Source: Dehalococcoidia bacterium
GTDB lineage: Bacteria > Chloroflexota > Dehalococcoidia > Tepidiformales > Tepidiformaceae
DNA: 64,000 nucleotides
Direction of reading: 5' to 3'
Assembly (NCBI GenBank): GCA_020432045.1
Contig: JAGQHB010000109.1
Coordinates: 1-64,000, forward strand
Shown here: positions 7,773 through 15,442 of the stretch, piece after piece
Layout of the letters: each line of letters starts with the position of its first letter
Position numbering within the stretch: position 1 is the stretch's first letter
Notes under the pieces: model-generated
What the model was told of the DNA's origin: nothing
Database searches by the model: none
The model's input: only the letters and a program-made list of their open reading frames with translations
Translations under genes and position numbers: made by a program

Positions 7773-9188
7773 TCAGGCGCGCAGAAAGAGGCGGTGTTCG
7801 TCGCCATCAACCTCGATGCGGTCGACAACCTCGCGCAGGGCTGCCTGCAGCTCTTCGAAGTTCATCGATTCCCAGTCGTTGGCGAGGCGTTCACGCTGCT
7901 CCTGGACGCCGCGGCGGCGTTCAGCTTCGGATTCGGCGCTAGCGACTCGCTGACGTGCGGCAGCCAGCACCGATTGGTTCTGTTGATAATCCTCGGCGAG
8001 CCCAGCGCCAAGGGATTTCATGCGCTCGACGGAGAGGTGGCCATGGGCAGCATCGGCCATTAACTCTTCGACCTGGCGGCGATTCTTGCGGGCCTTCGCC
8101 TCGGAGCGGTCCACGTGGGTCTCGAGGTCGTGGATGTAGGAATCGACGTTGCCGGCGCGGTGGACGCGCGTGTTCGCGGGAGCGTCTTCCTGGAGCATTT
8201 CCCGAACGCGCTGTTCAAGCTCCGCAGCTCGCTGCGTGTTGTAGCTGCACGCGTTCTGGTTCGTGCGGCTCTCGCACTGGTAGTAGCGATAGCTTGCGAC
8301 GCGGTCCTCGCCATCTTTGGTCTGCCACTTCTGGCGCCGGCTGACGCCGATGAGCCGGTTGCCGCACTTGCCGCAGTGCACGAGGCCGCTGAGCAGGAAG
8401 GGCTGTACCGAACGGGTGCGCTCGGTGCCGGCGCGAGATTGAAGCAACTCCTGCACGCGGCGAAAGTCGTCGGGGGTAACGAGAGCGGGGTGGCTGCCCG
8501 GGATCTTCACGCCGAACCGCGCATAGGTGCCGAGGTAGACACGGTTTCGGAGGATGTCGCGGACGGTGACCATGCTCCAGCGGCCGCCTCGGCGGGTGGG
8601 AATTTCCTCAGTATTGAGCTGGCCGGCGATGCGGCGAATACCAAGTCCATCCTGCAGGTAGAGGCGGAAGATGTAGCGGACGACAACTGCTTCCTGGGGC
8701 ACGAGGTCGAGGCGACGGCGCGGGCCAACCTGGTACCCGTAGGGTGGGCGGCCCAGGACCTCGCCCCGGACAGCCTTACGGCGCATCGCTGCCCGGACGC
8801 GGTCGGAGACGGTGGCTTCGTCGGGCCGTTGTGCCCAGAGTTCGACCAGTTCCCGCGCGGCCTCGCGGCCGGTTTCGGCGCTCATCACAGTGATGCCCGT
8901 CGCTTCAACCTGCAGGAGGCGCAGCGCGGCCGCCGTCAGATCAGTGCCAAGGGCCGCCGTGCTGTCGATAACAACGACCATGAAGCCGCGTTCGGCACGG
9001 TGGAGGAATTCGATCATCTGGTTGAAGCCGGCTGCAGGGTCGCCGCCCGTGGCGGTATCGAGGAACGTGGCGGCGACCTCGAATCCCTGACGGCTGCAGA
9101 AGTCGAGGAATCCGCGGTTCTGGTCACCGATCGAGCGGCGTTCACCGTCGCGCTTTGCGCCTTCGACGAAGTAACCGACCGCATTCAC
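7773..9188 (-). CDS. Serine-recombinase homologue with lost catalytic residues
   Basis: About 471 aa from the GTG at 9188, which lies 4 nt after the stop of the upstream zinc-ribbon gene, so translation is probably coupled. Domains in order are: a resolvase-like N-terminal domain (1-125); a Recombinase domain (about 130-240, including GRPPYGYQVG and RGGRWSMVTVRDILRNRVYLG); a zinc-beta-ribbon (HCGKCGNRLIG then YYQCES and ACSYN); and a C-terminal coiled coil ending in DRIEVDGDEHRLFLRA. Active large serine recombinases start Y-x-R-V-S and later have D-R-L-x-R. Here the first motif reads YFVEG, with Val8 and Gly10 for Arg and Ser, and the second reads DSTAALGTD. The catalytic residues are gone while the DNA-binding parts remain. 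A non-recombining DNA-binding role is likely. Confidence 0.85.
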   Translation of the reverse strand: MNAVGYFVEGAKRDGERRSIGDQNRGFLDFCSRQGFEVAATFLDTATGGDPAAGFNQMIEFLHRAERGFMVVVIDSTAALGTDLTAAALRLLQVEATGITVMSAETGREAARELVELWAQRPDEATVSDRVRAAMRRKAVRGEVLGRPPYGYQVGPRRRLDLVPQEAVVVRYIFRLYLQDGLGIRRIAGQLNTEEIPTRRGGRWSMVTVRDILRNRVYLGTYARFGVKIPGSHPALVTPDDFRRVQELLQSRAGTERTRSVQPFLLSGLVHCGKCGNRLIGVSRRQKWQTKDGEDRVASYRYYQCESRTNQNACSYNTQRAAELEQRVREMLQEDAPANTRVHRAGNVDSYIHDLETHVDRSEAKARKNRRQVEELMADAAHGHLSVERMKSLGAGLAEDYQQNQSVLAAARQRVASAESEAERRRGVQEQRERLANDWESMNFEELQAALREVVDRIEVDGDEHRLFLRA

Positions 9189-9192
9189 GCTG

Positions 9193-9894
9193 CTAGCCCG
9201 GCGCCAGGATGCGCTCGCAGTGCGGGCACTGGACAAGAGTCGGGGAATTAATGACACGGCGCCGCACGGGTTCGGGAATGGCGACGCGGCATCCAGCACA
9301 GGAGTTCCCGCCGGCGCGTACCACGACCTTCGACCCTTTGCGCTTACGGAGGCCGTCGTAGAGGCGGACGTTTCCGGGCGTAATTCTCCCCACCTGTGCT
9401 TCGCGCTCGGCTTCCTGGGCCACAATCTTCGTGTTAACCGCGACGACCTCTGCTTTCAGACGCGTAGCAGTCGCTTTCCACGCCTTTTCAAGCGTAGCGA
9501 CCGAAGCACTCGCAGCTTCGAGCCGCTGCGACAGTTCTTCAGCGCGCGCAATAACTTCGAGTGCTTCATCTTCGGCCTGTGAGCGGCTGGCGCGGATATT
9601 GTCGACCTCGTGTTGCAGCGCCTCAAGGTCGCGGGGCGTCTTGATTGACCCGTCGTACATTCGGCCTTCGTCGCGGACGATCTTTGCATCGAGGTCCTGG
9701 ATCGTCGCTTCAAGCGTTCGCTGGGACTTGCGGATGGATTCCAGCTCGGCCGCAATGGACTCTCGTTCTTCGCGAGCAGCGGCGAGTTCGGGGTCTCCCT
9801 CGAGTTGCTCCTGGGCAGCGGCCAACGTGGTGCGAAGCGCATCGAGCGCGTCGTCTATCTCCTGCAAGGTCATGATCGCGAGCAGTTCACTCAT
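9193..9894 (-). CDS. Coiled-coil protein with C4 zinc ribbon (CdsZ/DUF164-like)
   Basis: A 233-aa protein: residues 1-170 are a long charged coiled coil and the end is a C4 zinc ribbon, with CAGC and CPHC about 20 residues apart. This is the layout of the CdsZ/DUF164 family (HP0958-like), small RNA- or protein-binding regulators conserved in many bacteria. Start ATG 9894. Four nt after its stop begins the degenerate recombinase, so the two form a coupled pair. The partner genes usually found with this family (Nif3-like) are not beside it here. The molecular role is not certain. Confidence 0.85.
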   Translation of the reverse strand: MSELLAIMTLQEIDDALDALRTTLAAAQEQLEGDPELAAAREERESIAAELESIRKSQRTLEATIQDLDAKIVRDEGRMYDGSIKTPRDLEALQHEVDNIRASRSQAEDEALEVIARAEELSQRLEAASASVATLEKAWKATATRLKAEVVAVNTKIVAQEAEREAQVGRITPGNVRLYDGLRKRKGSKVVVRAGGNSCAGCRVAIPEPVRRRVINSPTLVQCPHCERILAPG

Positions 9895-10043
9895 AGGGGC
9901 GTTGGGGCTCCATCCAGAAGGCTAACCGCAACGCTAAGATTACGCGGACGGCAGCATGGGGGTAAACGGCGTCAACAGTTGGACGAGCAAAAGGCACGGT
10001 TTGGTCCGGCTTTATGGCAACGAGCCGGGGAAACGGGCTCCCC

Positions 10044-10049
10044 TATACT
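10044..10049 (+). promoter_or_regulatory. -10 box TATACT for the yceD-rpmF-fab operon
   Basis: TATACT lies 18 nt before the ATG at 10068, followed by the ribosome binding site GGGAGGGG. It is preceded by a small GC-rich inverted repeat (GAGCC...GGCTC). No good -35 hexamer was seen. Confidence 0.45.
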
Positions 10050-10067
10050 TGATAGCGGGAGGGGCCA

Positions 10068-10571
10068 ATGTTTTTCAGCGTCTCTGGTCTTTTGCAAGAG
10101 CCGGTCGGGTCAAAGCGGAAGCACGAACTGGGACCACAGGCGCCACTACTGCACGGCACCGTCGAACTGGTGCGGCTCACCCACGCGGTGCTTGTGTGCC
10201 TTAGCGGGGAGGCAGCGGTCGATACGGCGTGCAGCCGGTGCCTGGCGCCGTTCAGCTACGTGGCGCCGTTGCAGTTCGAGGAGATTTTCATCCAGCAGGT
10301 TGAAGTCGCGACAGGTGCGAAGGTGGAGTCAGAGGAGGGGGACGAGGAGTCCTTCACTATCGGGCTCGACCATACGATCGACATTACGGAGGCCGTCCGT
10401 CAATATACCGAGATGGCCGCTGCGATGCAGCCGTTGTGCCAACCCGAGTGTCCTGGGTTGTGCGCCGAATGCGGCCAAGATCTTACTCTCGGGGCGTGTG
10501 CCTGCGACAGGACACCGCTCGACAGCCGTTGGGCCGCGCTCGCCGAGCTAAGGCTGCGTTCGAATGGCTAA
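10068..10571 (+). CDS. yceD: YceD/DUF177 protein (23S rRNA accumulation)
   Basis: A 167-aa DUF177-family protein, needed in other bacteria and plastids for normal 23S rRNA levels. It has a Cys cluster typical of the family (ACSRCLAPF about residues 48-56, and near the end CQPECPGLCAECGQDL), probably binding zinc. It sits directly upstream of rpmF with a 17-nt gap, the classic yceD-rpmF pair that leads many fatty-acid operons. The start has a strong GGGAGGGG site. It is the first gene of the block leading to fabD, fabG and acpP. Confidence 0.92.
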   Translation: MFFSVSGLLQEPVGSKRKHELGPQAPLLHGTVELVRLTHAVLVCLSGEAAVDTACSRCLAPFSYVAPLQFEEIFIQQVEVATGAKVESEEGDEESFTIGLDHTIDITEAVRQYTEMAAAMQPLCQPECPGLCAECGQDLTLGACACDRTPLDSRWAALAELRLRSNG

Positions 10572-10588
10572 TTTGAAGGAGACACCCT

Positions 10589-10786
10589 ATGCCCCCGCTT
10601 CCAAAGCGGAAGTATCCGAAATCGCGACAGGGGAAGCGCCGGAGTCACGACGCTTTGAAACTGCCCCACGTCGTGGACTGCCCCAGGTGCAAGAGCCCAC
10701 GGATGGCGCATCACGCGTGTCCGGTGTGCGGGACGTACCGGGGCCGGGAAGCGATGCAGCTGGAGTCTCCGGAACTCGACAGCTAG
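10589..10786 (+). CDS. rpmF: 50S ribosomal protein bL32
   Basis: A 65-aa protein with the normal bL32 start (PPLPKRKYPKSRQGKRR) and the zinc-binding C-x-x-C pairs CPRC and CPVC. It is a component of the large ribosomal subunit. AAGGAG lies 8 nt before ATG 10589. Its presence between yceD and fabD is the common arrangement linking ribosome and membrane-lipid synthesis. Confidence 0.96.
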   Translation: MPPLPKRKYPKSRQGKRRSHDALKLPHVVDCPRCKSPRMAHHACPVCGTYRGREAMQLESPELDS

Positions 10787-10827
10787 GTTCCGTCGCCGCG
10801 ACCCAGTTCCTCACCTATTCGGATGCA

Positions 10828-11751
10828 ATCGCGAGCGACCGTGCATTCGTCTTTCCAGGCCAGGGCGCTCAGTTCGTCGGCATGGGGAAGGATCTGTACG
10901 AGCAGTTCGCGTCCGCGCGGGAACTGTACGATCGTGCTGACGAGATCCTTGGCTTTGGGCTGAGCAAAGTCTGCTTTGACGGCCCCGAAGAGGTGCTTCA
11001 GCAGACGCGAAACACTCAGCCCGCCATCGCGGTCACGAGCCTCGCGCTCCTAAAAGTCGCCACCGAGGTAACTCCCGCGCTCCTTGACCGCCCGGCATTC
11101 GTGGCAGGGCACTCGCTTGGCGAATACGCGGCGCTGGTGGCGTCCGGCTCCCTCGGATTCGAGACGGCGATTCGGCTGCTTCGTGCCCGCGGCGAACTGA
11201 TGCAGCAGTCCGGCGAACGTAATCCCGGGACGATGGCGGCGATTCTCGGCCTGGACCTGAACGATTGCGAAGAGGTCTGCCGGGAGTCCGGCGCCGAAGT
11301 TTGCAACGTGAACGCTCCGGGCCAGGTGGTCATCGGAGGCCGCCGCGAGGCTGTCGTCCGTGCACTTGACTACGCCAAAGCGCGTGGTGCGGCAAAGGTC
11401 ATCCCGTTGAGCGTCAGTGGCGCCTTCCATAGCTCACTGATGAGGCCAGCTGCGGATGGCATGGTGCACCAGATCGCGACTGCGTCAATCAACATGTCGC
11501 CGATCCCGGTGATCGCCAACTGCAGTGCGTCGCCGATTACCGACGAACTTTCGATTCGCAATGAGCTGGTGGACCAGGTGTGCAGCCCGGTGCGCTGGAG
11601 TTCAACGGTCGATTATCTCGGCGAACAGGGCGTAACGACGTTCATCGAATTCGGTCCAGGACGTGTGCTGACCGGCATCATCAAGCGGATGCTGCGGAAG
11701 TCGAACTGCGCCAATGTGAACGACGCGGCTTCGGTCGCGGTCGCTCTCTAA
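10828..11751 (+). CDS. fabD: Malonyl-CoA:ACP transacylase FabD (start codon unclear)
   Basis: This protein transfers malonyl from CoA to acyl carrier protein to supply fatty-acid elongation. Family motifs are FVFPGQGAQ near the N-terminus, the nucleophile elbow GHSLGEYAAL, and SGAFHSSLM with the catalytic His. From about 10828 the length is about 307 aa, normal for the family. No ATG, GTG or TTG lies in this frame at a sensible place. The nearest in-frame GTG lies inside rpmF, and the ATG at 10823 is one frame off. One extra base after that ATG would give the perfect start MAIASDRAFVFPG. Either a rare start (ATC 10828) is used or one base is missing here. Confidence 0.9.
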   Translation: MASDRAFVFPGQGAQFVGMGKDLYEQFASARELYDRADEILGFGLSKVCFDGPEEVLQQTRNTQPAIAVTSLALLKVATEVTPALLDRPAFVAGHSLGEYAALVASGSLGFETAIRLLRARGELMQQSGERNPGTMAAILGLDLNDCEEVCRESGAEVCNVNAPGQVVIGGRREAVVRALDYAKARGAAKVIPLSVSGAFHSSLMRPAADGMVHQIATASINMSPIPVIANCSASPITDELSIRNELVDQVCSPVRWSSTVDYLGEQGVTTFIEFGPGRVLTGIIKRMLRKSNCANVNDAASVAVAL

Positions 11752-11758
11752 AGCCCGG

Positions 11759-12508
11759 ATGGGTGAACTTGAGGGGAAGTCCGCGCTTATCACGGGTGCG
11801 TCACGAGGTATTGGGCGAGCAATCGCCCTTGCACTGGCCCAACAGGGCGCCCGGGTGGCCATCAACTACGTCGCCTCAGCGACGGCAGCCGAGGCGGTCG
11901 TCGCTGAGGTTGTGGCTGCCGGCGGTGAAGCGGTGCTCGTCCAGGGCGACGTAGCAGTCGTTGAGGATGCGGCCCGGATCGTAAAAGCAACGGTCGACGC
12001 CTTCGGCGGACTGGACATCCTCGTGAACAACGCCGGCATCACTCGTGACGGCCTGCTCATGCGGATGTCGGAGGATGATTGGGACTCGGTCCACAACACG
12101 AACCTTCGAGGTGCGTTCCTGGTCACGCGGGCAGCGATGCGGCCGATGCTTCGGGCGCGGGGCGGCCGGATCATTAACGTCTCCAGCGTTGTAGGCGTGG
12201 TGGGCAACCCTGGCCAGGCTAACTATGCGGCGGCGAAGGCTGGCCTCATCGGCTTCACGCGCTCAGTCGCGCGAGAAGTGGCGTCGCGGGGAATCACCGT
12301 CAACGCGATTGCACCAGGGTTCATCGTCACCGATATCACGAACGCTATGAACGAGGCACAGGTGGCAGCTGTGATGGGACAGGTGCCGCTCGGGCGGATG
12401 GCGCAGCCGGAGGAGGTAGCACCGCTGGTCGTGTTTCTTGCGAGCAGCGGAGCAAGCTACATCACCGGTCAGTGCATCAACGTGGACGGTGGTATGGTCA
12501 TGGGGTGA
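11759..12508 (+). CDS. fabG: 3-oxoacyl-ACP reductase FabG
   Basis: A 249-aa SDR enzyme that reduces 3-oxoacyl-ACP in fatty-acid synthesis. It has the cofactor motif TGASRGIG, NNAG, the active-site Ser in VSSVVG and an intact Y-A-A-A-K. The C-terminal block [16 protein letters not shown] is typical of FabG. It starts 7 nt after fabD and its stop overlaps the GTG of nusB. Position between fabD and acpP supports the FabG call over other SDRs. Confidence 0.95.
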   Translation: MGELEGKSALITGASRGIGRAIALALAQQGARVAINYVASATAAEAVVAEVVAAGGEAVLVQGDVAVVEDAARIVKATVDAFGGLDILVNNAGITRDGLLMRMSEDDWDSVHNTNLRGAFLVTRAAMRPMLRARGGRIINVSSVVGVVGNPGQANYAAAKAGLIGFTRSVAREVASRGITVNAIAPGFIVTDITNAMNEAQVAAVMGQVPLGRMAQPEEVAPLVVFLASSGASYITGQCINVDGGMVMG

Positions 12509-13008
12509 CCGACAGCCCCCTCCGTCGCGTCCGGCAGTTGGTGCTGGAAGCGCTTTACGAATCCGACACCAGCACGCACGGCGCAGAGGGTAGCTTCGTG
12601 CGCCTGATTCACGATGCCGCCACAGAAGACGCTACGATGCGGGCGCCGGCATTGAGCGGATTTGGCGTCGGTGCGATCCGTGGGGTCACCCGGCTTCGGG
12701 ACCAGCTGGATGACTACATCCAGGACGCGGCGACGCTCTATCCGGTGGAGACGATGGCAGTCGTTGACCGGAACATTCTGCGGCTTGCAATATGGGAACT
12801 CGTTACCGACGACTCGGCGCCAGTAGGGGCCGTCGTCAACGAGGCTGTGGAGTTGGCACATCGCTACAGTGGGGAAAGCTCTCCGCCATTCATCAACGGG
12901 GTGCTCCGCACAATCTCTCAGCGAATACGTGGCGCCGCTGCGCCTGCTACCAGCAGCGTTACACCCGAGAATCCATCAGGAGAACTGAACCGTGGCGACC
13001 GTATTTGA
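12505..13008 (+). CDS. nusB: Transcription antitermination factor NusB
   Basis: A 167-aa all-helical NusB-family protein that helps load the antitermination complex on rRNA transcripts. Family features are the N-terminal [15 protein letters not shown], the central [12 protein letters not shown] and the C-terminal [13 protein letters not shown]...FINGVL. The GTG at 12505 overlaps the fabG stop (GTGA), so translation is coupled. The frame extends back to 12472 but that part overlaps fabG. The last 17 nt overlap acpP. Confidence 0.93.
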   Translation: MTDSPLRRVRQLVLEALYESDTSTHGAEGSFVRLIHDAATEDATMRAPALSGFGVGAIRGVTRLRDQLDDYIQDAATLYPVETMAVVDRNILRLAIWELVTDDSAPVGAVVNEAVELAHRYSGESSPPFINGVLRTISQRIRGAAAPATSSVTPENPSGELNRGDRI

Positions 13009-13249
13009 CCGTGTCCGCGCAATCGTCGTGGAGCAACTGGGCGTGGAGGAAGACGAAGTCGTCCTCGGGGCCAGTTTTGTCGATGACCTCAACGCCGATT
13101 CGCTCGACCTTGTTGAGCTGATTATGTCGTTAGAGGAAGAGTTTAACGATGGTGGCGAGCTGGAAATCAGCGATGAAGACGCCGAAAAGATCGCCACGGT
13201 GCAGGACGCCGTAGACTATTTGAAGGATCACGGCGTCGAGGACAAGTAG
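12992..13249 (+). CDS. acpP: Acyl carrier protein
   Basis: An 85-aa acidic acyl carrier protein. The phosphopantetheine attachment motif is [10 protein letters not shown], with the Ser about residue 37. It carries growing acyl chains between Fab enzymes. GTG 12992 is preceded by AGGAGA. It overlaps the end of nusB by 17 nt. Confidence 0.97.
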   Translation: MATVFDRVRAIVVEQLGVEEDEVVLGASFVDDLNADSLDLVELIMSLEEEFNDGGELEISDEDAEKIATVQDAVDYLKDHGVEDK

Positions 13250-13251
13250 TC

Positions 13252-13275
13252 GCGGCCGGCTGTGAGGCTGGCCGC
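13252..13275 (+). terminator. Hairpin after acpP
   Basis: Nine-bp stem (GCGGCCGGC paired with GCTGGCCGC, one G-U pair) with a 6-nt loop, directly after the acpP stop. No T-run follows, so it may be a processing or pause hairpin rather than a full terminator. Confidence 0.35.
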
Positions 13276-13302
13276 CGCTTCCCGCCGGTAGAGGAGCAAC
13301 GC

Positions 13303-13737
13303 GTGCAGTTCCTGGGCGTTGGCTGGCAGGAGATTATCCTTATTGGGATAGCGGCGTTTTTCATCCTTGGACCGCAGCGGCTGCCGATCGTCGCCTACCA
13401 GGTTGGGAAGGCCGTGCGGACGATGCAGCAGTATGCGCGAGCCGTCCGGGACGAATTCAGCGAAGAGATTGGCTACGTCGAGGACCAGTACCGCACAATC
13501 CGCGGTGAGGTCGATCTCACTCGCGATGAACTCCGGAAAGAGCAGCGAAAACTCGAAACGGAGTTTCGGGCCCAGACTGCGGCGCTTGAGACGGGAGTTG
13601 ACGAGGCGCGTCGCTCTATCGAGGGCGCGACCTCAAACATCGTCGCGTTGCCGGAACGCACGTCGACGCCACCCGGAAGCGAATCCCAGGAGCAAGCGCC
13701 TTCCCGGACGGCGGGCGAGCCGCCGTTGGTGTTCTGA
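13303..13737 (+). CDS. Twin-arginine translocase subunit TatA/TatB
   Basis: A 144-aa protein with one N-terminal membrane helix (residues 1-25; GWQEIILIGIAAFFILGPQRLP) followed by an amphipathic helix and a long acidic/charged tail. The early Glu and the G-P-Q-R-L-P hinge are features of the TatB side of the family, and the length also suits TatB. It would work with TatC to export folded proteins. The start GTG 13303 has GAGGAG upstream. Its stop overlaps the tatC start (TGATG). Confidence 0.88.
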   Translation: MQFLGVGWQEIILIGIAAFFILGPQRLPIVAYQVGKAVRTMQQYARAVRDEFSEEIGYVEDQYRTIRGEVDLTRDELRKEQRKLETEFRAQTAALETGVDEARRSIEGATSNIVALPERTSTPPGSESQEQAPSRTAGEPPLVF

Positions 13738-14540
13738 TGGCGACGCAACCAAGCACCTCACCCGAAACAGGCGAGCCTCAATTGAGTGCAGTGCCGGCAC
13801 CTCCCGGTCCGGGGGAAATGACGCTCCTGGAGCACCTGAAGGAGCTCCGGAACCGGCTCATCGTGACGGCCATCTTCGTGGTCGTCGGGGTGGCCGTGTG
13901 CCTGTACTTCTGGGAGACGATCCTGGGATGGATGCTGGCCCCTGCACGTGAGCAGGACCCGACCTTCCAGGTATCGAGCTTCTCGCCAATCGATCGGATC
14001 GGGATCTGGTTCAAGATCGGCATGTACGGCGGCCTGGCCATGGCCTCGCCGGTGATCATCTACGAAACAATGGCATTTGTGCTGCCGGGCCTCACACCCA
14101 AGGAGAAGCGGCTCCTCCTTCCGGGTATGCTCGGGGTCGTCATGTGCCTCCTCGGAGGGATGGCGTTCGCCTACTGGATCATCCTGCCTGCGTCGCTCGG
14201 CTTCCTGCTGGACCTTGGCAGTGACCAGATTCAGAACGTGATCGGCATCAAGGCGTACGTGGACTTCGTCGTCCGCATCGTGTTCTGGGTAGGCGTGGCA
14301 TTTGAATTGCCCATCGTGCTGGCGTTGCTGGGCAAGCTGAACGTGGTCCGTGCCGGCCAGATGTTGCACTTCTGGCGCTACGCCCTGGTGCTCATCTTTA
14401 TCATCGCGGCGGTTGTGACGCCGACGCCGGACGCGCTAACAATGAGCCTGGTGGTAGCGCCGCTGGTGGCGTTGTACGGAATTGGGATGTTGCTTGCGAA
14501 GTTGCTGCAGCCGCGGCAGCCCGCGAGCGCAACAGAATGA
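13737..14540 (+). CDS. tatC: Sec-independent translocase TatC
   Basis: A 267-aa inner-membrane protein with six predicted membrane segments, the Tat receptor for twin-arginine signal peptides. The N-terminus has the expected MTLLEHLKELRNRL, and later FVLPGLTPKEKRLLLPG matches the conserved periplasmic loop. The start overlaps the stop of the TatA/B gene and the stop overlaps the ATG of a small ORF, so three genes are tightly coupled. Confidence 0.95.
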   Translation: MATQPSTSPETGEPQLSAVPAPPGPGEMTLLEHLKELRNRLIVTAIFVVVGVAVCLYFWETILGWMLAPAREQDPTFQVSSFSPIDRIGIWFKIGMYGGLAMASPVIIYETMAFVLPGLTPKEKRLLLPGMLGVVMCLLGGMAFAYWIILPASLGFLLDLGSDQIQNVIGIKAYVDFVVRIVFWVGVAFELPIVLALLGKLNVVRAGQMLHFWRYALVLIFIIAAVVTPTPDALTMSLVVAPLVALYGIGMLLAKLLQPRQPASATE

Positions 14541-14761
14541 CGGGCAGCGCGCAGCGGCCGGCTCACGAGCCTCTTGTAAGTGCCGGGTATGACGCCGGTT
14601 TCCGGCTCCGTAGCGCGGAACCGGTAGCAAAGGGCGCCGAGCTGCAACGGGTCTTCGAAGTGGGGATCCTTGGCATACAGACGCAGATGGTATTCTCTGC
14701 AACGAGATTGATGACGACGGACCGGGTCAGGGCAGCCGCACGTACCGGGGCGAGGCGATGA
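14537..14761 (+). CDS. Small hypothetical protein between tatC and UDG
   Basis: A 74-aa ORF whose ATG overlaps the tatC stop (ATGA) and whose own stop overlaps the ATG of the uracil-DNA glycosylase gene (ATGA). Overlaps at both ends, together with high GC in third positions, argue that it is translated. It is basic, has no membrane helix or Cys, and I recognise no family. It may be a coupling ORF or a genuine small protein. Confidence 0.5.
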   Translation: MTGSAQRPAHEPLVSAGYDAGFRLRSAEPVAKGAELQRVFEVGILGIQTQMVFSATRLMTTDRVRAAARTGARR

Positions 14762-15432
14762 ACGCCGAACGCCTCTATGACGAGATTCGGAGTTGCACGC
14801 TGTGCGCCCTCTCGCAGACGCGCGGGCTCGCGGTCCCGGGAGAGGGCCCCCTGGATTCGGACGTGATGTTCATCGGCGAAGCGCCGGGGGCCAACGAAGA
14901 TCGCCAGGGCAGGCCGTTCGTGGGTGCTGCCGGCAACTTCCTGGAAGAATTGCTCGGTGCGGCAGGGCTGCGCCGTAGCGAGGTCTACATCTGCAACGTG
15001 CTGAAGTGCCGGCCCCCAGGAAACCGGGATCCACTTCCGGGTGAGATCCAGGCATGTAGCGACTACCTTGACCGCCAGATCGACCTGGTTGACCCGCTCG
15101 TGATCGTGACGCTCGGTCGATTCTCGATGGCGCGATTCTTTCCTGCCCAGACGATCTCGCGAATACACGGGAAGGCCCGACAGACGGCGGGCAGGTACTA
15201 CGTGCCGATGTACCACCCTGCGGCTGCATTGCATCAGCAGAACCTGCGACCGACGATGCTGGAGGACTTCCGCGCGTTGGGTGCCACGCTAGGCTCGGCG
15301 CGAACGGAAGCACGTCGCCCACCGACGGCCCCCGAAAGCGCACCACGGACACCTGACGTTTCAGCCGCGCCCGACGGCGATGGGACGCCAACACATGCGG
15401 AAGAACCCGCGCAAATTCGACTCTTTGACTAA
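14758..15432 (+). CDS. Type 4 (Fe-S) uracil-DNA glycosylase
   Basis: A 224-aa protein that removes uracil from DNA after cytosine deamination. It has the family 4 motifs GEAPGANEDRQGRPFVG (water activation and uracil pocket) and MYHPAA. Cysteines for the [4Fe-4S] cluster are at CTLC near the N-terminus, CNVLKC and EIQAC. The catalytic domain ends about residue 185 and the Pro/Thr-rich tail of about 40 residues looks disordered. The start overlaps the small ORF before it. Confidence 0.93.
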   Translation: MNAERLYDEIRSCTLCALSQTRGLAVPGEGPLDSDVMFIGEAPGANEDRQGRPFVGAAGNFLEELLGAAGLRRSEVYICNVLKCRPPGNRDPLPGEIQACSDYLDRQIDLVDPLVIVTLGRFSMARFFPAQTISRIHGKARQTAGRYYVPMYHPAAALHQQNLRPTMLEDFRALGATLGSARTEARRPPTAPESAPRTPDVSAAPDGDGTPTHAEEPAQIRLFD

Positions 15433-15442
15433 CGATGGAACT

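Noticed and set aside
7773-9188. Reading the recombinase gene as an active integrase of a mobile element
   Set aside because: Catalytic motifs are lost, no att-like direct repeats or cargo genes flank it, and it is coupled to a housekeeping-type gene.
8115-9251. 378-aa open frame on the plus strand, opposite the recombinase-like gene
   Set aside because: It runs antisense to a gene with clear recombinase and zinc-ribbon domains and has no family motif of its own.
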